Shown piece by piece: positions 49,090 to 58,290 of a DNA stretch of 64,000 nt. Source of the DNA: Allobosea sp. CRIB-10 (lineage in GTDB: Bacteria; Pseudomonadota; Alphaproteobacteria; Rhizobiales; Beijerinckiaceae); the NCBI RefSeq assembly GCF_900112185.1, contig NZ_FOKP01000014.1, forward strand, positions 89,036 to 153,035, in the 5' to 3' direction. The position numbers were made by a program, and so were the translations under genes. Below the pieces are notes generated by a model. It was not told where the DNA came from. It made no database searches and worked only from the letters and a program-made list of their open reading frames with translations. The stretch's first letter is position 1. Each line of letters starts with the position of its first letter.

Positions 49090-51074
49090 GCCGCCTCCTT
49101 CGTCGCCGGGGCCGTGACCGGGTAGATCTTCGCGTCGGCGACCTTGACCGTCGCCGAGATCACCCCCTTGCGACCGTCCTCGAAGGTCACTTCCGTCGAT
49201 ATGTCCGCTTGGGTCGAGCCATTGTACAAAGCCTCGACCAGCGGGGCGTAGCGCTCGGCGATGAAGCCACGCCGGACCTTCTGGGTGCGGGTGAGCTCGC
49301 CATCGTCGGCGTCGAGCTCCTTGTGCAGGATCAGAAAGCGCTTGATCTGGGCCCCGCCCATCATCGGCTCGGCCGCGAGCGAGCGGTTCACCTCGTCGAC
49401 ATGCTTGGCCATCATCTCGTAGACCTGCGGATGGCCGGCGAGCTCCTGATAGGAGGCGTAGACGACGTTGTTGCGCTCGGCCCAGTTGCCGACGGCGGTG
49501 AGGTCGATATTGAGCGCCACGGTAGCGTAGTCGCGGCCCTGGCCGAAGGCGACGACCTCCTTGATGTTCGGGTAGAACTTCAGCTTGTTCTCGATGTATT
49601 TCGGCGGGAAGAGGTCGCCCGAGTTGAGCTTGCCGACATCCTTGGCGCGGTCGATGATCTTGAGGTGGCCGCTCTCGTCGAAGAAGCCGGCATCGCCCGA
49701 ACGGACATATCCGTCCGGCGTCATCGTCTCCGCTGTCTTCTCCTCGTCCTTGTAGTAGCCGCGGAAGATCGAGGGCGAGCGGTAGAGCACCTCGCCATTG
49801 TCGGCGATCTTGATCTCGACCTGCGGCGCCGGCTTGCCGACCGTGTCGGCCTTGATCTCGCCGTCCGGCTGCATGGTGATGTAGACGCCGGCCTCGGTCT
49901 GCCCGTAGAGCTGCTTCAGGTTGACGCCGATCGAGCGGTAGAAGCGGAAGAGCTCGGGGCCGATCGCCTCGCCGGCGGTGTAGCCGACCTTGATGTTGGT
50001 CAGGCCGAAGCGGTTGCGCAAAGGCGCGTAGATGATGATGTCGCCGAGCTTGTAGAGCAGGCGGGCGCCGAGCGGCACGGGTTCGCCGTTCAGGATCTTC
50101 TCGCCGTGCTGCTTGGCGACGCCGAGGAAGTAGTGGAAGACCTTCCGCATCAGCGGGCCGGCATCCTCCATGCGCACCATGGTCAGCGTCAGCATGGTCT
50201 CGAAGACGCGCGGCGGCGCGAAGGCGTAGGTCGTGCCGATCTCGCGGCGGTCGTCGACGACGGTCTCGGGGCCTTCCGGGCAGTTGACGCAGAAGCCGGC
50301 GATGATCGCCTGCGCATAGGAGAAGACGTGATCGCCGACCCAGGCGATCGGCAGATAGGCGATGATCTCGTCGTTCTCGTTCAACCCGTCGAAGCTGCAG
50401 CCGATCTCGGCGGCGGTGATCACGTTGAAATGGGTGAGCATCACCCCCTTGGGCCGGCCGGTCGTGCCGGAGGTGTAGAGGATGATGGCGAGATCGTCGC
50501 TCTTGCCCTGCTCCATCTCGCGGTCATGCGCGGCTGAGACGGCGGTGTCCTTGAGTGCGGCGCGCCCGGCCTCGATCACATCGCCGATATCGTGCAGCTT
50601 GGCGTGGTCGTAGTCGCGCAGGCCGCGCGGCTCGTCATAGAGCATGTGGCGCAGGTTCGGCAGGCGCTCGGTGACGGAGAGCACCTTGTCGACCTGCTCC
50701 TGGTCCTGCACGCAGGCGAAGACCGCCCCGGCATGGTCGAGCACATAGGCCATCTCGTCGGCGACGCTGTCGGCATAGACCGGCACCGGGATCGCGCCGA
50801 GCCATTGCGCCGCGGCCATCGACCAGTACAGGCGCGGCCGGTTGTAGCCGATGATCGCGACCTTCTCGCCTCGCTTCAGGCCGAGCTGCTCAAGACCCTT
50901 GGCATAGGCGCGGACCTGCTCGGCGACTTCGGCCCAGGTCCAGGACTGCCAGATACCGAGGTCCTTGTGACGGAACGCGACGCGTGCGCCGCGCTCCCGA
51001 GCATTGCGCAGCATGAGCTTGGGAAAGGTATCCGCCTGGCCGGCGGCTGCGCTTGCCACGATCGTCGTCTCCAC
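49086..51074 (-). CDS. Long-chain acyl-CoA synthetase-like AMP-binding enzyme
   Basis: A 662-aa adenylate-forming ligase, first gene of the Liv-type operon. The AMP-binding motif is ILYTSGTTGRPKGVMLTH, then QTEAGVYITM, YVRSGDAGFFDESGHLKIIDRAKD and GDLFPPKYIENKL. Its length places it with FACS/bubblegum-type synthetases. It probably traps an imported acid as its CoA ester. It overlaps livG by four bases. The start, with the QADTFPKLMLRNARERG segment close to it, fits family N-termini. Confidence 0.9.
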
Positions 51075-51352
51075 CCTGTCGCCCCGTCTGTCGCGGGTTT
51101 GCCGGACCTCAAGGCCCTTGTGCGATCATGCAAGCTTTGCAGGTGGCTCGGCGCTGTGCAAGAAGCCACTTGACAGACAAGACGCATTTGAGGCGCTATT
51201 GTCCCGCCGAGGTTTGACTTGGTCTTCAGCCCCGCGATCGGCCGGGCACCGCTTCCCGACATCGCAAGGCTCGCAGGCGCCTGGTTTTCACTGGGCTGGC
51301 GCAGTGTTTCCGGCTGTGCGCATGGTCGCTGGCTCGGCGCGAGGACCGGCCG

Positions 51353-51694
51353 ATGCGTGCTATTGCCCTGATCACGATCGCGATGCTGCTCGCTGTGGGA
51401 GCGAGCGAAACGCGCGCGCATCGGGCGCCCGGCGGCTGGGACTACCCGTTCGAGTGCTGCTCCGAGGCCGATTGCGCCCGGATCGACGCCAGCGAGGTGC
51501 GGGAGACCCCGTCCGGCTTCGTCGTGACGATCATGCCGGGCCGGCATCCGATGTGGGTCAGCGAGCGCCGCCAGCCGGCCGTGCTCGACATCCCCTATCA
51601 GAAGGCCCGCCTCTCGCCGGACGGGTTCTTCCATCTCTGCATGAACGATGCGGGCGAGTTGCTCTGCTTCTTCTCGCCGGGTGGGGGATCATAG
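51353..51694 (+). CDS. Small exported cysteine-containing protein
   Basis: A 113-aa protein with a signal peptide (residues 1-22, ends ETRAHRA). Mature segments are FECCSEADCARI, which has three cysteines, IPYQKARLSPDGFFHLC and LLCFFSPGGGS. This pattern of a CC-x4-C box followed by ARxSPDGxFHxC and a CFF end recurs in small secreted proteins of Hyphomicrobiales. Function is unknown; disulfides in the periplasm are likely. It is not linked in operon with its neighbours. Confidence 0.65.
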   Translation: MRAIALITIAMLLAVGASETRAHRAPGGWDYPFECCSEADCARIDASEVRETPSGFVVTIMPGRHPMWVSERRQPAVLDIPYQKARLSPDGFFHLCMNDAGELLCFFSPGGGS

Positions 51695-51768
51695 TGCTAA
51701 TGTCGGGAGAGGGGCGAGAGCCGACATCCGCGGGTGGCCTCGATGCCGACACAGGGGCAGAGCGCGAC

Positions 51769-51873
51769 GAGAGCATTTCTGCGTTTCTCCGAATCGCGAA
51801 AATGCTCTAGCTCCTTGTTTCATCGCATTTTCGTCACGCGAACCGGTGTCCACTTCGCTCGAAAATGCTCTAG
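51769..51873. repeat. Dispersed repeat, family E, copy at the EF-hand gene stop
   Basis: Read on the minus strand it begins TAGAGCATTTTCGAGCGAAG, continues GTGGACACCGGTTCGCGTGA, GAAAATGCGATGAAACAAGG, then AGCTAGAGCATTTTCGCG and ends near AATGCTCTC. Its inverted GCATTTTC/GAAAATGC units can fold. The first three bases TAG (51872-51870) are the stop codon of the EF-hand gene. The element type is common in Hyphomicrobiales. Confidence 0.75.
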
Positions 51874-52679
51874 ATTTTGGCGTCGGTGCTCCACCTCTCG
51901 CTCATGATCTGCTGGATCAGGCGTTGGCTCAGGCTGTCCGACAGCTGCGCGCCGGTGCCATAGGCGGCTGCCGCTTTCTCCCTCAAGCTCTCGATCTCGC
52001 GGCTGAGGAACTTCATGGTGCCGGCAGGGCCGGAGTTGCGCTCCGCCCAATCCGCCTCCACTTGTGCGCGTCTTGCCGCCTTGTCCGCCTCGCTCAGCGG
52101 CTGAGGCGGAGGGAGGCCCATGCGCTCGCGGCGAGCCAGTATCTCCTTCTGCACATCTGCAGGCATTTCATCGAAGAAGGTTATTTTCAACGGAATCCTG
52201 AGTCGTTGGCCTACTCCGATCTCGTCTTTTGTCAGCAGGCCGTCTCCGTTCTCGTCCCGGGGCACCAATATTGTGTCCGAGGCAAATCCTGCATCGATAT
52301 TGGCCGCGCGCCGCAGGTCTTTTTCGGCGTTCATCTCATCGACACTGAGTGCGCCGTCTCCATCAAGGTCGGCACGTTTGAACAGGTCGGCAATAATTTC
52401 CGTGCTGATTTTCGCCCTGTCGGCTTCGGACTGAGCCGCTATGAGCGAGCCCATGGTCTCGATCCCGAAGGTGCGGGTCGGCAACATCTCGGCGCGGCTG
52501 ACCTTCCCGTCGCCATCGGCGTCTAACTTCTTCACGAGGTTTACGGAATTTCCGCTGCCTGAGCCGGACGCTTCAATTTCCTTGGCGCTGAGCACATCGT
52601 ACTTGTCGGCGTCGAGGCGGTCGAACAGCCGCATATGGAGCTGCTGCGTCAGGCCGCCGCCGGTGGATACTGAGGTCAT
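51870..52679 (-). CDS. EF-hand calcium-binding protein
   Basis: A 269-aa protein with no clear signal peptide. Three canonical EF-hand loops are visible, DADGDGKVSRAE (about 59-70), DLDGDGALSVDE (about 112-123) and DENGDGLLTKDE (about 148-159), plus a degenerate first loop DADKYDVLSAKE. The C-terminal 100 residues are helical and charged. It may sense or buffer calcium; no partner is evident. ATG 52679 has GGGGGA upstream. Its TAG stop is the first three bases of a family E repeat. Confidence 0.8.
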   Translation of the reverse strand: MTSVSTGGGLTQQLHMRLFDRLDADKYDVLSAKEIEASGSGSGNSVNLVKKLDADGDGKVSRAEMLPTRTFGIETMGSLIAAQSEADRAKISTEIIADLFKRADLDGDGALSVDEMNAEKDLRRAANIDAGFASDTILVPRDENGDGLLTKDEIGVGQRLRIPLKITFFDEMPADVQKEILARRERMGLPPPQPLSEADKAARRAQVEADWAERNSGPAGTMKFLSREIESLREKAAAAYGTGAQLSDSLSQRLIQQIMSERWSTDAKI

Positions 52680-52825
52680 GCCATTCCCCCGGAAAACCAT
52701 TGGTTGAGTTTTAGGAAGCAAGACAAGTGCCACGAGAATTCGCCCGTCGCGCCCAATAGGGCAGGTCGGGCACGAGTTCCGGTCGCTATTCCGATAGAGG
52801 GTCCGATTGAATCGCCCGGCCCAGC

Positions 52826-53365
52826 CTACCCAATCGGCTGCGTCGCACCCGGCCCCAGCGATCTCTGCACCATGACGCTGTCGGACCATTTGCCGTGGCG
52901 ATAGGCGACACCCGGCAACAGCCCCACGCGGGCGAAGCCGAAGCGCTCATGCAGGGCGAGCGAGGCGCCGTTCTCGGCGTCGATATAGCCAATCATCTGG
53001 CGAAAGCCGGCAGCGGCGCAGGCGTCGATCAGCGCCTGCATCAAGAGCCGTCCGATGCCGCGGCCGAGATGCTGGTGATGGACGTAGATTGAGTGCTTCA
53101 CCGTGAAGCGATAGGCCGGCCGCTTGCGGAACAGCACGACATAGGCATAGCCGACGACCTCGCCGCTGCGGGTCGCGACCAGATGCGGCAGCTTGCGGCT
53201 GCGCAGGTTCTTGCGCCGGTCCTTGAGATCGTCCGGCTGCGGCGTGCCGGTGTCCTCGACGCCGGCCTCGATGCCATGGCGGATATGCCGGCGATAGATC
53301 GCCAGCATCGGCTCGACATCGTCGTCGCGGGAGGGACGAATGATGATCGGTAGGTCGCTCTCCAT
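52826..53365 (-). CDS. GNAT N-acetyltransferase, phosphinothricin acetyltransferase-like
   Basis: A 179-aa single-domain GNAT protein. VVGYAYVVLFRKRPAYRFTV and HSIYVHHQHLGRGIGRLLMQ (acetyl-CoA loop Q/R-x-x-G-x-G/A) and NGASLALHERFGFARVGLL match the PAT/bar subgroup, which acetylates phosphinothricin and methionine derivatives. The native substrate is probably an amino acid analogue. It lies 15 bases after the decarboxylase C-terminal frame on the same strand. Confidence 0.85.
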   Translation of the reverse strand: MESDLPIIIRPSRDDDVEPMLAIYRRHIRHGIEAGVEDTGTPQPDDLKDRRKNLRSRKLPHLVATRSGEVVGYAYVVLFRKRPAYRFTVKHSIYVHHQHLGRGIGRLLMQALIDACAAAGFRQMIGYIDAENGASLALHERFGFARVGLLPGVAYRHGKWSDSVMVQRSLGPGATQPIG

Positions 53366-53380
53366 ATGCCGTAGCGACCC

Positions 53381-54196
53381 TTAGCCCTGCGCCTGCTCGC
53401 TGACGACATAAGTATGGAGCCGCACCCGCCCTTCGGCATCGAACTCGCGATAGACGCCCTGGATCTCGACCTCGAAGCCGGGGAAGGCGTTGAAGCAGGC
53501 CTCGAACATCTTGAGATAGTCGATCATCGGCTTGGCCCGTTCGGTCAGCCGCTCGCCCGGGACGATGGTGGCGATGCCCGGCGGGTAGACGACGAAGGGC
53601 GTCGTCGCGATCCGCCCGGCGATGGCGTCGATCGGCAGATAGTCGACGTCGTTGCGCGTCAGGCAGCGCGCCGCATCATGCGGCGACATCGCCATCTCCG
53701 GCAGATGCTCCGGCGAGAACTGCCGGTTCTGCAGTCCGCTGACATCGTGATCGCGGAAGAAGCGGTGCATCTCCCCGCAAAGGTCGCGCAGCCTGACGCC
53801 GGCATAGCGGCCCGGCCGGCGCCGGTAGAATTCGGGGATCGCCTCTTCCAGCAGAGCGTTGTCGTCGTGCAGCTTCTTGAAGGCGACGAGCCCGCTGATC
53901 AGCGTGCCGGCCTTGCTCGCCTCGACGCCCGGCGTGAGCAGGAAGAGCAGCGAGTTGAGGTCGTTCTTCTCGGCGACGATCCGGTTCTCGCGCAGGAACT
54001 GGGCGACGACCGGCGCCGGGATGCCATGCTCGGCATAGGCGCCGGTCTCGCGGTCGAAGCCGGGCGTCAGCAGGGTCAGCTTGTTGGGGTCGGTTATGGC
54101 AAAGCCCGGCTCCATCCCGGAAAAACCTTGCCAGCCCGCATCCGGCGCCAGCTGCCAATAGTTGGGATTGCTGGCGAGCTGATCGGTCGCGACCAT
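53381..54196 (-). CDS. C-terminal part of the interrupted Orn/Lys/Arg decarboxylase
   Basis: 271 aa from an ATG located two codons after the TAG. It contains GWQGFSGMEPGFAITDPNKL, LLFLLTPGVEASKAGTLISG, and a C-terminal domain with MSPHDAARCLTRNDVDYLP and YPPGIATIVPGERLTE, as in the last third of the family. No good ribosome site precedes the ATG (GTCGCCTAGGAA), so independent translation would have to rely on re-initiation after the stop. Confidence 0.6.
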   Translation of the reverse strand: MVATDQLASNPNYWQLAPDAGWQGFSGMEPGFAITDPNKLTLLTPGFDRETGAYAEHGIPAPVVAQFLRENRIVAEKNDLNSLLFLLTPGVEASKAGTLISGLVAFKKLHDDNALLEEAIPEFYRRRPGRYAGVRLRDLCGEMHRFFRDHDVSGLQNRQFSPEHLPEMAMSPHDAARCLTRNDVDYLPIDAIAGRIATTPFVVYPPGIATIVPGERLTERAKPMIDYLKMFEACFNAFPGFEVEIQGVYREFDAEGRVRLHTYVVSEQAQG

Positions 54197-54199
54197 TTC

Positions 54200-55750
54200 C
54201 TAGGCGACGTCATGGACGGCGCCTTCGCGCGAGGCGTCGGCGATGCTGACCCGGTCCGGCACGAATGGCTCGAAGAACCAGCGCCGATCGGGCCTGGTCT
54301 CTTTCTCCTCGAATTCGCGGCGCACGGCCCGGATCTTCTTGCGCAATTCGATGCCGAGCCGGATCGTGTCGTCCCAGAGCACCTCGCCGGACCGGCCCTT
54401 CATCATCTGCGCGCCGACGTCGAGCGAGGCGAACAGCGGATAGAACGGCGAGGTCGAGGCGTATTGCATGAAGCTCTCGTTGAAGCGCCGGTGCTCGACC
54501 CGCCGCTTCTGGCCCTTGATGTGTCGGTCCTTGATGTGGATCTGCGAGGCCTGGCTGAAGCTGGCGAGCTGCTTGTGGGTCGATTGCGTCGCGATGATGC
54601 CGGGCGAGTCCGGCCCCAAGCCCGTCAGCCCCATGGCGAAGCGCCCGGCATAGAGGGGGTGGAATTTCATGAAGCCGGCCCAGGCCTCGTCGAAGAGGAT
54701 GTACTCGCAGAGATGGCCGATCTTATCGAGGATCATCTGGGCCGAGTGGATCGTGCCGTCATAGGTGCATTGCTCGACCACGGCGACGCGGAACGGGCGC
54801 GGCTTTGTCCAGGCCTCGGGATCCTTGACCAGCGGGTTCAAGCGGATGCGCTCGCGCAGCGCTTCCTCGTCGAAGCTCTCCCAGCGCATCGGGCCGATCA
54901 GGCCCCAGGCATTGCGGGCGGTCGGGATATAGACGGGGATGCCGCCGGCGATCAGCAGCGCGCCGTGATGGGCGGCCTTGTGGTTGTTGCGGTCGAACAG
55001 GACAAGGTCGCCATCGGTCACCAGGGCTGCGAGCGCGACCTTGTTCGAGGTCGAGGTGCCGTTCAGGACGAAATAGGTCTTCTCCGCCCCGAAGATCTGC
55101 GCCGCTTCCTTCTGCGCCTTCAGCGCCGGGCCCTCATGGGTCAGCAGGTCGCCGAGATCGAGCACGGAATTGTCGAGATCGTCGCGGAAGACAGCCTCGC
55201 CGAGATGCTCCATGAACACCCGGCCGATCGGGCTGCGGCTGTAGAACACGCCGCCATTATGGCCCGGGCAGGTCCAGAGATGGTTGCCTTCCTCGGCGTA
55301 GTCGACGAGCGCGCCGAAGAACGGCGTCTTCAGCGTCTCGGCATATTGCTTGAGACGGCTGATCAGGCTCTTGGCGATGAAGGGCGGCGTCTCCTCCGAG
55401 AGGAAGATATAGCCGTCGATGAAATCGAGCACCTCGACCGGCACGTCCTCGAAGCGCTTGCGGCGGATCAGCAGGATGATCGGGAAATCGAGGCCGCGCC
55501 GGCGCATCAGGTTGATCAGCGCGGCGGTCTTGCCTTCCAGGCCCTTCTTGCCCCAGTCGACCACCATGCAGCCGATGGCGGCATCGGTCTGGACCGCGAT
55601 CTCGGCATCCTCGAGCTTGCGCGCCTTGACCACCTCGAAGCCCGAGCGCTCAATCTCCTCGATGATCTGGTTGAAGCGGATGCCTTCGAGATCCTCGGCA
55701 TCGAAGTTCGGCGTCGCGAACAGGAAGGTGAAGCGCCTGAAATAGTCCAT
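54200..55750 (-). CDS. N-terminal part of the interrupted Orn/Lys/Arg decarboxylase
   Basis: 516 aa up to the TAG. A response-regulator-like wing domain covers about residues 1-130. The PLP-dependent core includes CPGHNGGVFYSRSPIG, NGTSTSNKVAL, the FDEAWAGF segment with the PLP-contacting Asp, and QSTHKQLASFSQ with the Schiff-base Lys393. All catalytic parts seen in this region are intact, so only the C-terminal domain would be lost if translation stops here. Confidence 0.75.
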   Translation of the reverse strand: MDYFRRFTFLFATPNFDAEDLEGIRFNQIIEEIERSGFEVVKARKLEDAEIAVQTDAAIGCMVVDWGKKGLEGKTAALINLMRRRGLDFPIILLIRRKRFEDVPVEVLDFIDGYIFLSEETPPFIAKSLISRLKQYAETLKTPFFGALVDYAEEGNHLWTCPGHNGGVFYSRSPIGRVFMEHLGEAVFRDDLDNSVLDLGDLLTHEGPALKAQKEAAQIFGAEKTYFVLNGTSTSNKVALAALVTDGDLVLFDRNNHKAAHHGALLIAGGIPVYIPTARNAWGLIGPMRWESFDEEALRERIRLNPLVKDPEAWTKPRPFRVAVVEQCTYDGTIHSAQMILDKIGHLCEYILFDEAWAGFMKFHPLYAGRFAMGLTGLGPDSPGIIATQSTHKQLASFSQASQIHIKDRHIKGQKRRVEHRRFNESFMQYASTSPFYPLFASLDVGAQMMKGRSGEVLWDDTIRLGIELRKKIRAVRREFEEKETRPDRRWFFEPFVPDRVSIADASREGAVHDVA

Positions 55751-55940
55751 GCCGGCTCCGCTCAGCGTGAACCGGCAGCATTGGGCGATTTATGCGACAA
55801 TTCGGCGACCATGGAGCCGGCTAGGTTCGAGCCGCGCTTTTTGCACCATCCACTGCCGCGGCAGGCGCAACCCCCATCTCCCTGTCGAGGAGGAGGCTGC
55901 GCCTCGCGGTCTCACCCGCAAGGGCTGCGTGCGAACGCAG

Positions 55941-56516
55941 TCAGGTCTTCTGGAGCAGGAAGGCTTCGGCGAAGCTCAGCTCGACCATGTCGCCGCGCTT
56001 CAGGCGACCCAGCTCGTTCTGGATGTCGGGATCCGCGACGACATGGGTCCGAGGCCCGGCCGGGCCGACATAGCTGACGACGTTGGTCGCCGGATCGAAA
56101 CTCTCGAATCGCGCCGTCACCGTCAGCGACCGCGCGACGAAGCGCTCCGGCAGATTCTGGAAGGAGGAGTCGGCCGAAGCCTCGGTGTAGATGATCGCCG
56201 GCTTGGCGCCTTTCCGGGCCCGCTTGACGTCGAGGATCACGCCTTCGACGCGGCGAACCTCGACCCTGTCGCCCGGGCGCAGGTTCTGCAAGTCTCCGAA
56301 TACCGGCGGCACGGCGACGGGCCAGGTCTGGCGGCCCTGCCTGACGACCACGGTGCGCTGGGCGGGATTGACCGCGGCGATCTCGACATCGAGCCGCTCG
56401 ACTTCCACCGGCCCGACCCCGGCGACGACGACCGTCTGGCTGGTGACTACCGGAGTGGTCGCGCAACCCGCAAGAGCGAATGAAACTGCGGCGATCACGC
56501 TGATCTTCTTCAACAT
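55941..56516 (-). CDS. Putative lipoprotein of unknown function
   Basis: A 191-aa protein with a lipoprotein signal: LKKISVIAAVSFALAGC, lipobox Cys at residue 18. The mature part is beta-rich with repeated Val patterns (VEVERLDVEIAAVNPAQRTVVV, split here by eye, and LRPGDRVEVRRVEGVIL), suggesting one or two OB-like or carboxypeptidase-like barrels, and a second copy of the pattern at FDPATNVVSYVG. I recognise no named family. It is isolated between the decarboxylase and the regulator. ATG 56516 is preferred to 56531. Confidence 0.7.
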   Translation of the reverse strand: MLKKISVIAAVSFALAGCATTPVVTSQTVVVAGVGPVEVERLDVEIAAVNPAQRTVVVRQGRQTWPVAVPPVFGDLQNLRPGDRVEVRRVEGVILDVKRARKGAKPAIIYTEASADSSFQNLPERFVARSLTVTARFESFDPATNVVSYVGPAGPRTHVVADPDIQNELGRLKRGDMVELSFAEAFLLQKT

Positions 56517-56703
56517 TGGACGTCTCCCCATCGAATGCTGTCCGGCCTGAAATCGACTGCCGGCTTCCGGGTTTCGGTCTACAAATCGAGAAAATTGCGA
56601 ATTGATGACTTCGCGGATTCAAGAATAAAGGCCAACTTCCACGGCGCCACAATAGGCCCCTCGAAGACGAATAAGGGCTAGTGTTTCACTCTACCTGTTT
56701 ATC

Positions 56704-56809
56704 CTAGAGCCTTTGCGACGCAGTGGACATCGGTCCGCATGAAGAAAATGCAATAAAACAAAGACCTAGAGCGATTCCGCGATTCGGAGAATCGCGGAAT
56801 CGCTCTAGC
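56704..56809. repeat. Dispersed repeat, family E, copy at the Crp/Fnr gene stop
   Basis: A perfect 20-bp inverted repeat with a 3-base loop occupies 56767-56809 (arms start CTAGAGCGATT and end AATCGCTCTAG), preceded by GACATCGGTCCGCATGAAGA and AAATGCAATAAAACAAAG-type sequence shared with the copy at 51769-51873. The first bases on the minus strand supply the TAG stop (56807-56805) of the Crp/Fnr gene. The long hairpin may end its transcript. Confidence 0.78.
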
Positions 56810-57479
56810 CTTCGTAACGCGCCAGCCGCTCCAGATCGAGGATCGTCACCTCGTTGTGGCCGATCTTGATGAAGCCGAGCTCGGCGAGCTTGGCGAGGCT
56901 CTGATTGGCCATCTGCCGCGAGATGCCGGCGAGCAGGCCGAGCTCCTCTTGGCTGATGGTCAGCGTCCGGTCGTTGTTCGGATAGAGGATCGGGTTGAAC
57001 AGCCAGGCGAGGTTGCGGGCGAGGCGCCCGGTGGCCCCGAGCATGCGGTCGTATTCGGCAAGCCCGATGAACTGGGCGAGGCGCTCGTTGAACTGGTGCA
57101 CCAGGAAACGGTTGAAGGCGGCCGAATGCTCGAACAGCCAGAGGAAGGTCTGGCGCCGCATCAGCGCGACCTTGCTCTCGCGCAGCGCGACGAGATCGTA
57201 GCGCCGCGCCTCGTTCTTGATGATCGTGCCCTCGCCGAACCAGGCGCCGCCGCGGAGACCCGCAAGCGTCGCCGATTTGCCGCTGCGCGAGGTGGTGCTC
57301 ATCTTGAGCAGGCCATCGGCGACGCCGGTCCAGGATTCCAGCCGGTCGCCGACATGGCAGACATAGGCGCCCTTGCCATAGGCCTTGATGCTGGTGCCGC
57401 GTCTGGCTTCCTCGAACTCCTCCGGCGTGAGGTCGTTCGACCAGGTGGCGATCCGGCGCAGCTCGTCCTCGGAAATCAA
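56805..57479 (-). CDS. Crp/Fnr-family transcriptional regulator
   Basis: A 224-aa regulator. A cyclic-nucleotide-binding-like beta roll covers residues about 30-120 (GAYVCHVGDRLESWTGVADG, then LRGGAWFGEGTI), with no cysteine cluster for an iron-sulfur centre. A long dimer helix follows, and then an HTH_Crp domain (LTISQEELGLLAGISRQMAN, then LAELGFIK). It lacks the residues I would expect for cAMP binding with confidence, so its ligand is open. Target genes are not evident. It stops inside a family E repeat. Confidence 0.88.
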   Translation of the reverse strand: MISEDELRRIATWSNDLTPEEFEEARRGTSIKAYGKGAYVCHVGDRLESWTGVADGLLKMSTTSRSGKSATLAGLRGGAWFGEGTIIKNEARRYDLVALRESKVALMRRQTFLWLFEHSAAFNRFLVHQFNERLAQFIGLAEYDRMLGATGRLARNLAWLFNPILYPNNDRTLTISQEELGLLAGISRQMANQSLAKLAELGFIKIGHNEVTILDLERLARYEG

Positions 57480-57622
57480 GATTCGCCGGCCCCTCGCATG
57501 CGCTCGTCGCGCACTATGCGGCCCGGTTCATCGCAAACTCAAGTCAGGCTGGCGGTCGCACCGCCTGCACCGATCCCCAGATGCGCCGTGCGCCGCTTCC
57601 GCGAGGGGAGTCGGCCCGGGAT

Positions 57623-58216
57623 TCAGAACCTGATCGCGGCGGCGAGCGAGGCGAGCAGCAGCACGGCGAAAACCAGGTTGACGATCCGGTTGCTCCGGGA
57701 ATCGCGGAACAACCCGGTCAGGCCCGAGCCGGCGAGCAGCCAGGCGATGTTGACCGCGGCGATCACGAGCAACAGCAAGCCGATCTTGAGGATCGCATCG
57801 ATCGCCGGCTGCTGCGGCAGCAATGCGAAGCCGGAGAACAAAGCCGCCATCGCCGCATAGCCCTTGGGATTGACCAGCGAGAGCGCGAAGCCGGCGGCGA
57901 AGGACGGCGCGGCGATATCGCTGTTCGTCTCGGCGAGCGGCGGGGCCGTCGCGATGCGGAAGGCGAGGTAGAGGAAATACAGCGCCACCAGAATGGTGAC
58001 GACCGGCGCGAGGCCGGGCAGCGCCAGGATGATCGCGACGAAGCCGCTGGCGGTCAGCGCCATCACCGCCACCATGCCGAGCGTGATGCCGGCGCCATAG
58101 GCGAGGCCGCGCCGGGTTCCGAAGGCGGCGCCGGTCGCGGTCAGGCTCAGCGTCGCCGGGCCGGGACTTCCGGTGAGAGCGACGCCGGCGAGAAGGAAGC
58201 CAGCCAACCCGTCCAT
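57623..58216 (-). CDS. LysE/RhtB-family amino acid exporter
   Basis: A 197-aa membrane protein with six predicted helices. LTGSPGPATLSLTATGAAFG near the N-terminus is the LysE-type signature (SPGPxxL), followed by RRGLAYGAGITLGMV and SLVNPKGYAAM in the middle. It exports amino acids or homoserine lactone-like compounds. The ATG at 58216 has a GGAGGAG site upstream; the frame extends to 58618 only as a shadow of the next gene. It lies 74 bases after the oxidoreductase gene on the same strand. Confidence 0.88.
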   Translation of the reverse strand: MDGLAGFLLAGVALTGSPGPATLSLTATGAAFGTRRGLAYGAGITLGMVAVMALTASGFVAIILALPGLAPVVTILVALYFLYLAFRIATAPPLAETNSDIAAPSFAAGFALSLVNPKGYAAMAALFSGFALLPQQPAIDAILKIGLLLLVIAAVNIAWLLAGSGLTGLFRDSRSNRIVNLVFAVLLLASLAAAIRF

Positions 58217-58290
58217 GATCTCCTCCGCAGTTCTTGAAAGAATGCAGAGGGAAGCAGCAGAGACGCCACCGGTCTTGAACGTTCGTGCGG

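Larger units (their letters stand above)
53381..55750 (-). pseudogene. Orn/Lys/Arg decarboxylase gene interrupted by one in-frame TAG
   Basis: The minus-strand frame from 55750 to 53381 would encode about 789 aa, the normal size of inducible-type Orn/Lys/Arg decarboxylases (receiver-like wing, PLP core, C-terminal domain). A single TAG at 54202-54200 (codon 517) breaks it. The same frame continues after GAA with an ATG at 54196 and reads QLAPDAGWQGFSGMEPGF and DPNKLTLLTPGFDRETG, family sequence with no gap or frame change. One base change (for example from TGG) would explain it. It could be a young pseudogene, a read error, a read-through site or a two-piece enzyme. Confidence 0.85.

Noticed and set aside
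53414..56077. Plus-strand 887-codon open frame opposite the decarboxylase
   Set aside because: It mirrors the decarboxylase coding strand, its product is low-complexity Arg/Asp/Leu-rich and matches no family. It is a product of high GC and codon bias.
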